Source: Pomacea canaliculata
Lineage: Eukaryota; Mollusca; Gastropoda; Architaenioglossa; Ampullariidae
DNA: 64,000 nt
Direction: 5' to 3'
Assembly (NCBI RefSeq): GCF_003073045.1
Contig: NC_037597.1
Location: forward strand, 6,506,717-6,570,716
Positions within the stretch are counted from its first letter, which is position 1; the number at the start of each line of letters is the position of its first letter. Of the stretch, positions 24,132-37,700 are shown one piece after another. The position numbers and the translations under genes are program-made. The notes below the pieces were generated by a model. It saw only the letters and a program-made list of their open reading frames with translations, did no database searches and was not told the origin of the DNA.

Positions 24132-27100
24132 ATGGACGAGCTGACGCCGGTGTTACAGCGGTTCAGCATAGAAGTCGTGGAAGCGTCACGGCTGGTTTCT
24201 CGCGACATCATCGCGTTTTGCATGAGCGCTGTTATCCAGCCTCTGTTGTCGAGACTCGAAGCCTTCGATGTGCGTTTCAAATGTTATGCGCCGATGCCAA
24301 CGGAGACCAATTTCGAAGCCTTGAAAGTATCGGCCGGCAACGAATTCGAACTTTTAGTTGTTTTAGAACATTTGGCTGCAATCAAAACCTTCAACGACCT
24401 CGCCGAAACGAACCCATCTTTGGCGTGTTACGGCCAGGTCCTGGTGCAGGAGTGTTCGGGCCTCAGCTTGGACGATTTGTGTACAGCCAACACCGCGGGT
24501 CAGCACAAAGTGCTCTCCGCCGCGAAAGTACGCGAGCATTTTGCGCAAACTGTTGCCAAAGCGGCTACCATTACTGCGTTTCAGGATGCCACTGTTCAAG
24601 TTAGATTTAAAGGTTGGTAGAATTTTTTTTTCATTGTTTCTTTTGAGCACCTGCTGTAGGTTCAAGTAGACCACACATATACTACGACCTTTGTATGCGT
24701 GAGACTGCCCCGCCCCTTACTACGACTGTCGTCTCAAGTGGTCGGTTTGCGTACTCGCTGTTCGGACTCGTAGTTTTTAATTTTCGGGTCAAGACTTAAA
24801 TGGACGATGGCTAGGATGTTGAAATGCATTCGTGGACAGATGGAGGGGAAACGGCAATCCGTCCTGGGAACAAAAACACAAACAGGGAGGGCCGTATGAT
24901 GGAACCTGTTGATCGGATAGTGATCATCGAAGACTGACAAAACAGTGGAGAAGGCTGCTGACCAATGACCACGCTCTCTAAGACCATGTCTTCGATCTTT
25001 TAATTCAAACGGAGCACATCGCGTGAACTGTCCAAAGCAATGTATCACCAATGTCGGTATGACGAAGTTTAAGTCGCAGTTTTAGGCCTGCACTTTGCAC
25101 ATCGTAGACCAACGATCGCAGGACACTTTTGGACCGCATGACTTCCCATGGGCTCAGTCCTAGTCCTCGTTCTCATTACTGACTGTTACAACCAGTGACC
25201 TGTAACGGGCATAGCTACTGCGACAATCATTAAGCAAAGGTATGATAACAGGAAATCAGTGTACCACCTGTCAAAAAAAAAAGCATACTTAGTCACTTAT
25301 TTCCTCACTCAAACCACTTAATCACACACCTGCTCAGTAGCAAATGAAAAAGATAGAGAATACCCTCAACTTTCCTCAAGCTAAAATCAGATTCATCATT
25401 GGCAGAGAGTGCGATCTATCTTGGTCGTGATGCTGCGTGTTATAAGTATCCATTATTATTATGTTTCTGGTTAGACGAGAACCAGCTGTCTCTCAACTTA
25501 CTAATCCCACCATGCAGTCTCTCTATTTACTAACTTTCTCTGTCTTGCAAATTACAGTTATCACAGGTTAATTCCGTTAAATGGGCTTGCTACGTTCGTA
25601 GCTTGTGACATGGTACAAAAAACAACATATAAATATTTAGTAACCCACAGCTTGGGCCCTGACAAGCAAACCGCTGCTAATTTTGTGCAGTTGTTGATTG
25701 CTTTGATTTAGAAGCACGAAAATGTGATGATCATGATGAGAAAGGAGGATTGTGATATTGGTGATTTTTTCTTTTAATCATTCGACTTTCTTCGATGTAT
25801 GTTTGCTGTAAGTCGCAAGGCTGGACTAGGCAGAGCCACTTAAACCACAGCTCGTGCCGCCCTCTGTAGTCGGCAGGCTTGAATAAGAACGGAAATGTGG
25901 TTTATGAGGGGTGGGTGGGTGGGAATCGACTAGAAGGCCCTCTTTTGTGCACTCTCAGTTTCGTGTTTCAGTGTCTTTCACTCTTTTTCATGAGCACCTG
26001 CCTAAATTTTGTGTCGGACTATTCCGGCGTCGGCGACTGGCAGCGCGATGAACGGGAATCGATTTCTGGAGGAAAGGGAAGGGCGACCGTCATTTGTCAA
26101 CTTAAGATGTTTTGGCGGAGGACCTGTATGTGATCTGTACCGTCTGGTAATGTAATTTGCCACCCATCTGCCAGTGAGAGTCAGTCGTCTGATAGTGATA
26201 ATGTGGTATTTCGCCACTATTTGCTAGTGAAACTCAGTTATAAGGTATTTCGCCACTTGTCTGCCAGCTAAATTTAACGATAAAGTATGTTTCTCTTCTT
26301 CTCTCATATCCCGTTTTCTGTTTTAATGTTGTGAAAACAACTTTTATGTTAGCCGGAAAATCTTTCCTTCTTCTTAAAAGAAATATGCCCTTTCCCCCAA
26401 AAGACCCCACCCGTCCGATGCATGTGCATAACTCACATAAATGCCCGAGTTATGTCAACTTTTTGTCAGTTTAAACGTGAGTCATCCTGTTCATGTGCAT
26501 AGGATAATACATGGACTTCAAATAGTCGTTGTTGTAATTTCAGCTCCATTGCTTGGCGTAATTAATTCAGGAATAATTTAAACAAGGGCTTTTCCAAAGT
26601 CTTACACTCAGCAATCGCAGAATCAGATTTTTGTAATACTATTATCTATGACCAACAGGCCTGGAGTTGTGTTAAAAGAATGTTTTCCACCCCACCAGCT
26701 GCTTTGGTTTATCACGCAAAGGAAATGGGAATGGTTTTGCTGACCTCCAAATGGGGATAAATTGTTGGCTTCGATAGCAGAATATTTCGCAAAAGCACGC
26801 GAACACACCGCCAGTCTTTCTGCTAATCTTTCTTCGTCCATGTTTCCTGGACTTCCTTGTCGTCGTGTGCAGGGTCGTCGTCGTCGTTCAAAATCTCAAG
26901 GGCACAGTGTGGCCGCATTTAGGGTTTCACTTCGGAGGCAGCAGGTTTTTCTAGGGTATCAGTTATTTGATATAGTTATGCATTGTTTTCTGGAAGTTTC
27001 TGTGCATTTCTTGGGCTATTTCGAAGCGACTTGCAATATGTGAACACATCCAGCTCGTAGGGCTGCTCCCAGTGCCATTTACTTTACATATTTTTTTCTG

Positions 27101-30100
27101 AGGAAAAATACAGAAAAACATTTTTTAACACGTGATTTTTTAAGTCTCTATTTTTTTTCTCACCTTTGCATTTGTTTCCTGTTACAGATAAATAATAAAA
27201 ACAAATCAAATCGACCATTTCTGTAATCTGATTTTAAAATGATGGCAGGTAAACCGTAAAGACTGGTTTTCAGTACAGGATACTGAAATATATTTTGCTG
27301 AATAAGGATCCCATCGGCAGTGGGTAAACAATGCTGATAAGCACCGGTCCGCACACCAACCAACCCAAACAATTACACAGCACAGCTGCCATCCAGCTGA
27401 GGATAGCAAGTGTTCACCGCCATGTTTAGTCATGTTTATGCTCTTAATAATAGGTGAGCAGGCTCAGGCATGATATAGTTTATTGCTTCATGCACATAGG
27501 CTACAGTAAGCATGCTGCAGTCTACTCAGGGTGGCTATATAATACACTGTGACTTGATAATATTACAAATGAAATCTGGGGAAAAAGTTTTGTGTACACA
27601 TCGGATTGCAAACACAGGTCAGATAAACATGGTCACCTCTATCGTGACATACTCTTACACATAGTTATAATTATACAAAGTTATAAATAAAAAAGCCTAG
27701 TATTGTGGTAATATCATCTGACACAAAGACAGGCGCAGTGAACAGCGGTTATGTTTGACCTGTTTTCAGCGCGTGCTCCTGTTCCTGGCCACATCCTCAC
27801 TCGTCCGGCCTTGTAAATTCACATACCTAAGCATGCTTTGTGCCATGCGATTATCTAATTATAGCCTTACCCAGATTCAGATGCCATATTATTACAGACC
27901 GTGTCGCGCAGACACCCATGCCACCCACCCAACCCGCTCCTACCACACTTTCCCCAACCTCCAGCTTGAGCTCGACCGTATCTCCGCCAGTATCCGCAGT
28001 TGAAGTGATGAAGACAAATCCCACGATAACATGCACATTTACACTTTGAAAAATTGCTTGTGAGCAATTAATGTATGTTGGAGACCGATAGAGGTCGCTT
28101 GCAGCCAGCCGCCTTCCATCCGCATGTTCTCCGGTATCAGAAGAACCTAGAGAGAATTTATTTCAGTTCTGTGGTGTAAGCAAATGTGGGTCTGGAAGTA
28201 CATTGCAGACCACACATATTTACAGCTTCCCTGAGGTACAATGAACATATTTCTGAGTTATCCAGTTCAGGCTGGACGACTTCATGATCAAGGGTACACG
28301 TGCAGTGACAGGGTTGGGTGACTTGCCGACAACTGTACAGTTATTGTTTTAAAATTTGCTTTAATGTCAGAGTGACAAGAACAAATCTTGTTAAAGTCAT
28401 AGTTTCGATGCCCATCACAGTTATTCTTCATTTTATCAATACATGTCTAAACTATGAAGGAGTGGGCAGGTTGTTAATTGGGGGAACCTTGTCAAGCGGG
28501 TGGAAGACCGCCAGCTGACGGAAGTTCACCACGGGTGCGCTCCATCAGAGCTCCTCAGCCATTTTGAGACAAACTGAACTGAAATTATGATGTTTTTCAT
28601 TTTTTTAAAGTTCGTTAGATCGAGAAGTGTACATCTATTATTACATTAGTTAGGTGAGGTTTAGGGGTAAGGGTATGGGTTTGAGCTCGATCACAACATA
28701 TAAAGACAAAATGCCTAGCGCCTTCTACCTCGCCCAGGCTACTTACATTCTGCAACTGCAACTCCTACCCACCCTTCCTCACCTCCATCTACACTCTCCC
28801 TTACTCCATCCTTCATTGACCTGCCAACACATCGATTGACCTGGAACCTCTACCTAGTCGTTAGGGGTTAGATCCGGGTAGCGTGTGGGTGGTATGACCT
28901 CACGCACGTCAGCCCCATGCGTTGAGGGTTGGGAGTGGGTGGATTCGAGTGACCAAACTGATGCATAATGCATGATAGTATTCAGACTGCTACCACCAAC
29001 TCTGAAGGCAGCGTTAAAGAAAAGGGACAGAAGTAATTACTACTAATACAAGAGATCCTCCTCCATCATCTCCTTTTTCTCCTTCCTTCTTACACTTTTC
29101 TGTCGATGCTCACCGCAGTTTAAAGAATCGAGGCAACATATTTATATAGCTACCCAAACTTATTATAATTTCTGCCATTCTGCATATGTATTGCCAGTTG
29201 AGACATTTGCATCCTTTTGATGGTGTGTAATTCGAGGAATTCATTTGTTCGTGAGTTGCACGCGACTTTGTGAACAGTGGTTGGTGGAGGATGTTGCACT
29301 GCTCACCATCTATTCAACAATCGCCAGACATTTTGTCAGTTCTCTTTGAAAACAAAATGGCAAGAAGGGAATCAATCAAAGAAGGCAACAAGGTTCGCAG
29401 ATTTTCGTAAACAGGAGCAGACGACATTCAGCGCCGAAGTTACAAGAATTTTATCGACAGAACGTTTTTCGTCCATGGCCATCCGTGGCGCGGTGTCTTG
29501 GTCAATAAGCACTTTTGTTGAGTGCAGGCAGACATTAATGCAATATTCAGACTAGGGAATACCTTCCTTTCTTTCTTTTTTTTTTTTTATGAAAGAAAAA
29601 GTTTCGACCTTAGCAGGAAGAAAAAGGAAGAGGAAAGTCGTCGGCCGTTCGATTGCTGCAACCTTTGCAAAAACATTTTGACATTTTTTTTTTATTTTGT
29701 TCGGAGGGTAACTCGGTCTTGGGTGCTTGCGTCACCAATTAAAAAAACCTACCCAGCTCGTGCACTTTAAGTTGTTCGACATGCGCAATCAGCTCGCAGT
29801 CGTTCACCCCGGAGATGCCCAGAATCTGCTGGGTGCTGAGGGAGAGCAGATCGACCTTGACACCGATGGCCTTGCGCCACCCACTCTTTCTTCACCCACC
29901 CACTCTTCCTTCACCCACCCACTCTTCCTTCACCCTCCCTTCCTCGTTTCCTTCCCGTGCCTGTCACGTTGGAGGCCAGAGACTTCCTTCCTCTCTTCCG
30001 ACCAATCACTCAATCGATTCCACCAGCACGTTTTTTTCTTTTGTTTTTATTCTCCTTGACATATTTGTCTTACTGCTAGAATATTCTTTTTTTCCTCCCT

Positions 30101-31719
30101 GGGTAGGGTTGTCAGGAGACTACAGCGGTTTGACAGATACAATGTTGATGGCGCTGACAAGACTTCTTATTTATCTGTTTACTTATTTACTGCTGGGTTT
30201 ATCTCCATTTCCCGTTTAAGTTTAAAAAAATCCACACTTATTTGCGAAAAATACGCTTGTAGTGAGAAAAATGTAGATAACATCAGATGTGTCATCACAA
30301 ATACCGGACAAGGCCAACGGTGTTTTGTTTGTCGCTGTGACCTCTTATCATTTAAGGTTAATCGACTATGAAGGTTGATTGTGGAAGAACAAGAAGAGGA
30401 CAGAGAGGGTGAGCCGTTGTTGTTTAAAGCCCAGCCGCCATCGGTTACAGGCACGTCAGTACGAGGGTATGTCACGCTGTCCTGTCGCGAACAGTGTACG
30501 TCACACTGTCGCCAGGGTGCACGGTCTAGATTTTGAGGGCTGGTTGAGGGTCAGCTGGGACTGATTGTGGCTTGGTTGAAATGTTAAGGTTGCAGGTAAC
30601 AGACACAAGCTGTTCAGGGTGTAGGGTGTGTTGTTTGTGAAGGTTGTGTCTGTTGTTTGTGAGATCAGGTTCAAGGAAAACATTGTCGGTGGTGTGTGAG
30701 GTGGCCGGCCGTTGATCGTGGCCTGCATAGCCATCCATATGGCTACCGCACGTACGTACACACACACGCATGTGCAGACTGTGCAGGAGGTTCCTGTGGA
30801 TGCGGCATGCAGGCGGTTATTGATCTGGCAGATCGCCATGAAGTGCTCCGCACATCCAACACGTCGTCACCTCTTTACGTTTTTTTCCGGTGCCGTCACG
30901 TACTTTCAGGGACAGCCTGCTCCGTGGAAAACGGGATTCCACCGGGAGTCGCTTACGTTCCGGCATAAGTCTCTGTACAGTCTTCTTAACCGCACACTTT
31001 GCCCAAAATTTGACTATGGCGACTAGTACTTGCGGTTCTATAACATAACAATCACAAGTTCCACAAAAGGTGTTCAGCGAGGTAAGTTCTTGAAGCTGCA
31101 GCAAAAAAAGTTGTCAGTGGTTTGTACCACGGACAGGTAAAAGTGTTCCAGTTTAGGGGTTGGCCACCTTTGCTTTTTATGGAGGCAGTAAACGTTGAGC
31201 TGGTAGAAGCAGGCGTTTAGAAAGCTTGTTCTTGTGAAGTCAGTGTGACAGGTTTGTTGCACAGCAGCTTACCGGTGGTGTGAGCTCTTTTGTCTCGTTT
31301 TTCCTTCTGCTTGAGATGTGGGAGACACACAAACGTGCACACGTACTGACACATAAACGGACAGAATGCTTAATATTTTTAGCTCCAGTAAAACTTGAAA
31401 AGTTATGTTTCTGGGCACGCATCGGCTTGGGGCACAGAACGCCATTTTGTGCGCAGCACCCGGCTCACTGTCTCCAGTTATATCACTTGGGTGTCAGCGT
31501 GCTCCGAGGACAATCTGGAAACCGATATAGTACACCATCACTGCGAACTCTGGCTGGCTGTTTGGACAGTGAGAGCAAAGAACAACTACTGAAAGAACCA
31601 CCAACAACAGCAACAACCCACATCTATGGCATCACCTTCCTACCTCGACTCTTCCACCCCTTTCCCCTCAGAGGTGCGAAATCGCTTGTAGGTGGAAGCA
31701 CTTTTCCCCTAAAAGGTTG

Positions 31720-31764
<45 letters not shown>

Positions 31765-34700
31765 CACACACACAAAGAGACAGCCGACAGACTCCTAGGA
31801 TGGGAGGAAACCCAACCTCCCACTTCCGCTACCTCGAGAAACGGCAATGATACTGTACCCGCATTTAGCGAAGAAACGCCAAATCGATCTGTTTTCTTCA
31901 GGAATTCCTTCTTCCTTTCCTGACTGGGGCACGGTGACAATTAATTCAATAACTATTGATTAAGGTCAGCTGAGGTCGGATATCTCCTTAGTTTTGAAGT
32001 CCGTAGGTCCAAGGTGCGGGGCTTGTAATAACTCTCGCTACACTCAGGCAGTGTGCATCAGTGTTGTCTAAACAGTTTGTACGATCCGCGATGTGTTTAT
32101 CTGTTGACTCTTACATCGCGATGGATGAGGCAGAAAACCTTGCGAGAATTTATTTATGCAAGATCAGATTCCAGCGTATCTTGAAAGCATCAGAGAAAAG
32201 GAATTTCGCAAGGCCGCGGAGAAATGAGCTGTGTCAGAAGTAGATGATTTGTGTGCGTGGAGAGGCTGGTGTACAGTAAAGACTAGACATGTATATTTCT
32301 TTCTTTTTTTTTTTTTCTTTATCTCCCTCACACAGACTCACATGTTGTTGGGTCATCAGTGAGAAGTGGCAGGCAGTAGACGACAGTCACGAAGCTGCCG
32401 TCAGGTCGACTGGTCGTGGGCGGTAGAAAGTCGGTAAAGTCGCCCCTGGCTTGATTGATTGCAGCCATTGGCCATTGTGTGCAGCGGCGGACTATTATCT
32501 GCCCCACTCCTTTGTCCCCAATAATCCCCTCTCTCTCTCTCTGTGGTTCTAATGGCGAGTCGACATGCAAATTTCCCCATGGGATTGGATTTTTACGGAA
32601 GAATGTGATTTGATTAACATTAATTATTTATTTGTTGTGAAGAGGGCTGAAGTTTTTCCTAATGATTCACTCATAAGCATTTTTTTTCACATCTGAAAGA
32701 TGTGTTGGTGTTTTTGATGATGAAAACGATGATGGTGATGGTCTGCAGCAGCAAAAAGCTAGTGTGATTAGTAAACTAATTGAAAATACCATAAAACAAC
32801 TTAGACATTATAATAAATAGCAGAACAAACTAGTCCCCGCGTTGGTTACTACAAACCGTTTGACTGTCACTCGGACTGGTATATTCGTGGTCCTTGTACT
32901 GCTTGTACTGCCTGTACTGCTTGTACTGCCTGTACTGCCTGGTGTATTTATGGGGCAACAAATCTTGCACTGTCACAGGGATCAACACCATCACTCGTGC
33001 CATAAACAGAGCGTGCTGACAGCTTCACTAAAGAGATTTCCTATTTCTCAACAAGAGAGATGATTACCTTCATCAGGCATTAAGCTGCTTATCTTTCACA
33101 GTGTCTAGGTTTTCTGTCATGCGTATCGGACATGCTCGTGTGCGTCGCGCGCTGCATACAAAGAATATCTCCGGTCTTGGTGGTACCTGTGTACACCCAG
33201 TCTTGGTGCATGTGTACACCCAGTCTTGGTACCTGTGTACACCCAGTCTTGGTGCATGTGAACACCCAGCGTAGTTACACCTTACCGGAGTGTCTCTTGC
33301 CCGAATATAGACCGCTTCTCAGTCAGATCGCATAACAGATGCAGAGATTTGAAGGCGAGTAGGAGGAGGCAAAGGTACGCAAAACATGTTGAAGATAGAT
33401 ATATGTTTGGGTGTCACGATTTTGTGTGTGTTTATATCACGCGCTCACCCAGGAACATTCTCCTCCTTAATCTTCTGATGACGTCGGATCTGGCCGCCAT
33501 TTGTTTGTTTACTTCCTCACCTTGGGCTTACAGAGTGACAGTGAGGAGTAAACAATGCGCAGAAACAAGAGAGGGAAAGTTAGGAGTAAGTAGTTCGCAG
33601 TGTTTAGAGAGAAAAGCTTGAGAAGTGGTATTAACATAGTAGAACTAAACTCTGTATCGCCACTTGTTGGTCTCTAAGTATTAACAGATTCTCTCTGAAA
33701 TTTGTGTTTCAAGAAGGTGAAGGAAAACTTATTTCAAAGATTGTAAGGGACTAAACTACTTGAGCAAATTAAAATGCCTGCGAAAAGTATGCAGATTGTG
33801 CAGACATTGAAACATATACATACACACATAAAGAACGTGCACGCGCGCGCGCACACACACAGACTAACAGCTGTCATTAATTAAATGTTTATCTGCTACT
33901 GACTTTGCAAAGATTAGCAATAGATAGAAGTTTGAAAGACGCGCGAGAGTTTTTAATTTCACTCCGCTGCACACAATTTCCTATTCCCTCTACGGTTTTC
34001 TCCGTTTCTACTTTTGTGAGAATGTTTTTTGAATGTAGCCGTTACGCTCGTCATCCTCTTGAAAGCAGTAGACATCACCCTAGGGACGGCGACCATCAGT
34101 TTTACTTCGAACTATTTTCTGTAAGTTGTCGCAAGTTTCATCGTATTCTACATCGGGTTTCTCCTCCAACTCCCCCACCCCACTTCCATCAGTTAATTAG
34201 TTTATTAGTGTCCAGATCACAGCCACATTATTGCCATCGAGCAAGGCGTCACGTGACCCTTTCCTCGTTATTTCTTTATCCTGCACATGATAGTCTGGTG
34301 TCAGGAGAACGTGCTGCCACCTAGTAGATTGGAGGGTGCGGGTGTCGATAGTAAGATAGATGCAGGGAACTAAACCGGAAATACATTCTCCTCATTCAAA
34401 TACGCTGTAGACGGGTGTCACAGCCAGAGAGTACACGTATACCCGGACAAAACTACTGTCAAAGCGGACACATCAGTCAGACGATGAGGAGGTGTGGCTA
34501 AAGGATTTGGTTTTCATCTCCGTCTCACGAAGTGTTCTGTCACTGTTGCATTGCACAATGACCATTTTTCGCAGCTATGAAAAATTGGCCGACACTCTTC
34601 AGTAGCTGCCTCCCGCTGTCCCACTGTCTAACCCTCACCTGCATCCTTTTTGCAAACTTTTTCTTGTGGTGCTTATTTTTCAAGAACATTGATGTCATTG

Positions 34701-37700
34701 CCATGCAGGGAAATGCGATTTATAATGGCTTTGTAAGTAATAATAATATCATCATAAAATTATTGTGGCACCAATGTCTGGCCAGTTGCTGTGACAGTAC
34801 CTAGGTTGCTGACAATGTAAAACACCCTCCCCCTCTCCCAACACCTGTCACCATTATTTTTTTTTTTAGATCATACTCGTTGTGTTTACCTGGTGGTAAT
34901 ACCTTTATCATTGTATCGTGGTGATGGCATGTGGGAATAGCAGTATAAACATTGACATTGTCACTCATTTGCATGTCGGGTGTGCAGGCCAGGTTGTCTG
35001 GTGAAGGCGAAAGCCTCCGAAACTACAGAGCAATGGATGATAGAGTCCTGTATGTGTCCGTCACGACAGACTACTGGGCTACTTATCGCAGTCCTGTCAT
35101 ACCTGAGGATACATGTTTGGTTTATACGAGATAAGAAAACGAATTTCTGAGCGTGATTTGCTTTTATCGGCGAGACAGAATTAATAGGGGCATAGTGGGG
35201 TGGAGGAGGAATGCGCCCTAGAAAGGTCACTCACTCCACCCTCTACCATCTGACATCGGTATGCTCATGTCTGACATATTTTTTGCTCCATTTCAGACAT
35301 AACATCAGGTATTCAATAGCTTTTAATTGAGGAGATTCATTTAGTCTGTTAAAAGGATTTTCTCGATTATATAATAATAAGCATAATGATCAACATCATG
35401 TAGCGTTACCATCATAAAGGTTGTGGTGGTGTTCACCAGCCTGCTGGCTATTCCCTGCACACTTTTACTTTTTTTTCTCTCTCTCTCTCTCTTGTGGCTA
35501 AAGTCTGGGGGCAGGGGCTGTGTTACAAACACGCATACAGTGACTAGGGATTTGTTTACAGGATGTCAAAAGGAAAGTTACGGACACTTCACTGAGCTTG
35601 ACTCTCCTTTGAGTTCTTTCTGCACTAGCTATCGAGTTCTAGTAAACAATATCAGCAGCAACCAGCATTTTGCCCCCGGCAAGCTCGTGAAGACCTTGCT
35701 TTTACCTGTAAAGATGGCTGTTACCTGGGCCTGTGTACCTTATATCAACACCGTTGTAAATTTCCACCTGGGGTTGTAGCTTTGAATGAGAGGTAGAGGT
35801 AGATGATGCCTGGACTCGTCTTCCAGTAGCACCAAGCAAAGTCCACGTCTGGTGGCCACACAGCAGGAGTTGTACAGCCTGTCCTAGGTAGTAAACCTCG
35901 TGTTGTTTCCCAGATCCTCTCCAGTCCATCCATTGCTGCTGCGATCCTGATGCGAATGTCCGCCGGCAGCCACCAATTTTGGAAAGGGTGGCTCTAAAGT
36001 ATTTAAAACTGTTAAGAACACACACACAGGGAATGTATCTGACATAAGTGGCGTTACTTGTCTACGATTTAAAATACTGTTGACCACAATTATTGGGCAT
36101 ATATTGTATATATATTATATATTATTTTATATATTTATTTAAAATATTATATGTGCTCTGAAAACATAATTTGTTGACCTGAACTCCAACCTTGTCAATT
36201 AAAAGCGAAAGTCAAAGGCCAGTTGTAAGCCAGGGAGCGGTGGTGGGTGAGCCAGGGAGCGGGGGTGGGTGAGCCAGGGAGCGGGGGGGGGGGGTGAGCC
36301 AAGGGAGCGGTGGTGGGTGAGCCAGGGAGCGGTTGTGGGTGAGCCAGGATGGGCCTCAACTACGCGGTAAACACGTTGTCGCAGTCATCGACCGCACACA
36401 GGGCCGTCCTCCATGCAGGGGGTAGACGAGAGGGGAAGCACTCGGCATCTCCTCGGGAGTCGCCATCCCAACAGGTAGTCGCATGGAGGTCGTGGTGCTC
36501 TGTCGTCAAGGCATCCGCGCGTGCGCGTCTCTGGAGTGCAGTGGTCGACGTTGTTGGGGAAAGATCGCGGGAAGAGTGAGCGGGGCTGGGGCCAGAAGTG
36601 TGTGTGTCTGAGGGGGAGGTTTCTGGGGGATGCGACCTGAATATATTGAGCGATTTTTGCCCGTCGATCAAGATGTGTTAAGCCCCAGAAAATTTTTTTT
36701 GCGGCTTACTGGAAATTAGAAATTTCGAAACAGACTCAACACACACAACAGACACAAACATGCAGGCCTGCCCCCACCCACACACACACACACAGAAAGA
36801 GTGAAAGAGAGATTAACAGGTGAAAGAAATATAGTTTGAAATATAGGTCTTTAACACGACACATATTTTGGAATTTGCGCTAATATTTGGATGGTGTTTA
36901 CAAAGGAAATTCATCTTTAAAAAATTGCCCTAGTCACTTGATTACCAGACGCCCGGTTCAGAACGGCTTTGAGTGCCATCAGCTGGAGAACGAACAGTGC
37001 AGGGAAAGCAGAGGGTCAAAGTACTGGCGTCCTAACCCGATGACGAAGCGGTTCAAAACCCGTGTGGGTGCTGTCGACTTAATTATTGGTGATCCTGAGG
37101 TAAAAGGTAAATGGAGGTAAAAGAAATGAGCACCATCCTCACACAAAAAAAAGCTGGTCCCCGAGAAAACTGTGTCTCTAACAGCTTACTCCCGCCATCC
37201 CCGCCTCCCAATAGGTATAAAGAATAGGAAACCACCTTTACCCTTTACGACCAGTGCGGAGTGTTGGAAAGGCAAGAGTCGATGTCTTGGTGTTCGTGCG
37301 CTCGTCTCTGCTCACCTCCCAACGTTCGCTCGATGACGTTGCAGCAGCTGACGAGGCTGAGTTTCCGCGAGACGAGTGTTTGCACAAGGCGTGCGTTACT
37401 ACAGTCGTCACCCGTCGTCGATTCTGTCCTTTGCGCCTTGGATTAGCTTGAGCGGAAGTAACTGGTGGTTGTAAAACAACAGAGGAGAGCAGGACAAAAG
37501 AAACCTTGACATTATTGACTGTTGATTCTTTCTTATGTTGTGGTGCGTGCTCAGCACAATGAGTTCTGACTGTCAGATGTGTGAATATATTGTGTGTATA
37601 TATATATATGCACTCTAAGTAATCAGCACATTGATTGCATTGATTGTCAGGCGCAGTGTTGTATAGGTTCTGGTGTGCACACTAAGGTTGGGTTCCAACA

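Noticed and set aside
23900-24280. 126-codon minus-strand frame across the CNIH4/Mab-21 promoter
   Set aside because: It is antisense to Mab-21 exon 1 and in a different frame from CNIH4 exon 1.
31668-31940. Poly-Val and poly-Thr frames
   Set aside because: Produced by the (CAA)n/(CA)n microsatellite.
36955-37075. Possible tRNA-like B box (GCGGTTCAAAACCC)
   Set aside because: No convincing A box or cloverleaf could be drawn around it.
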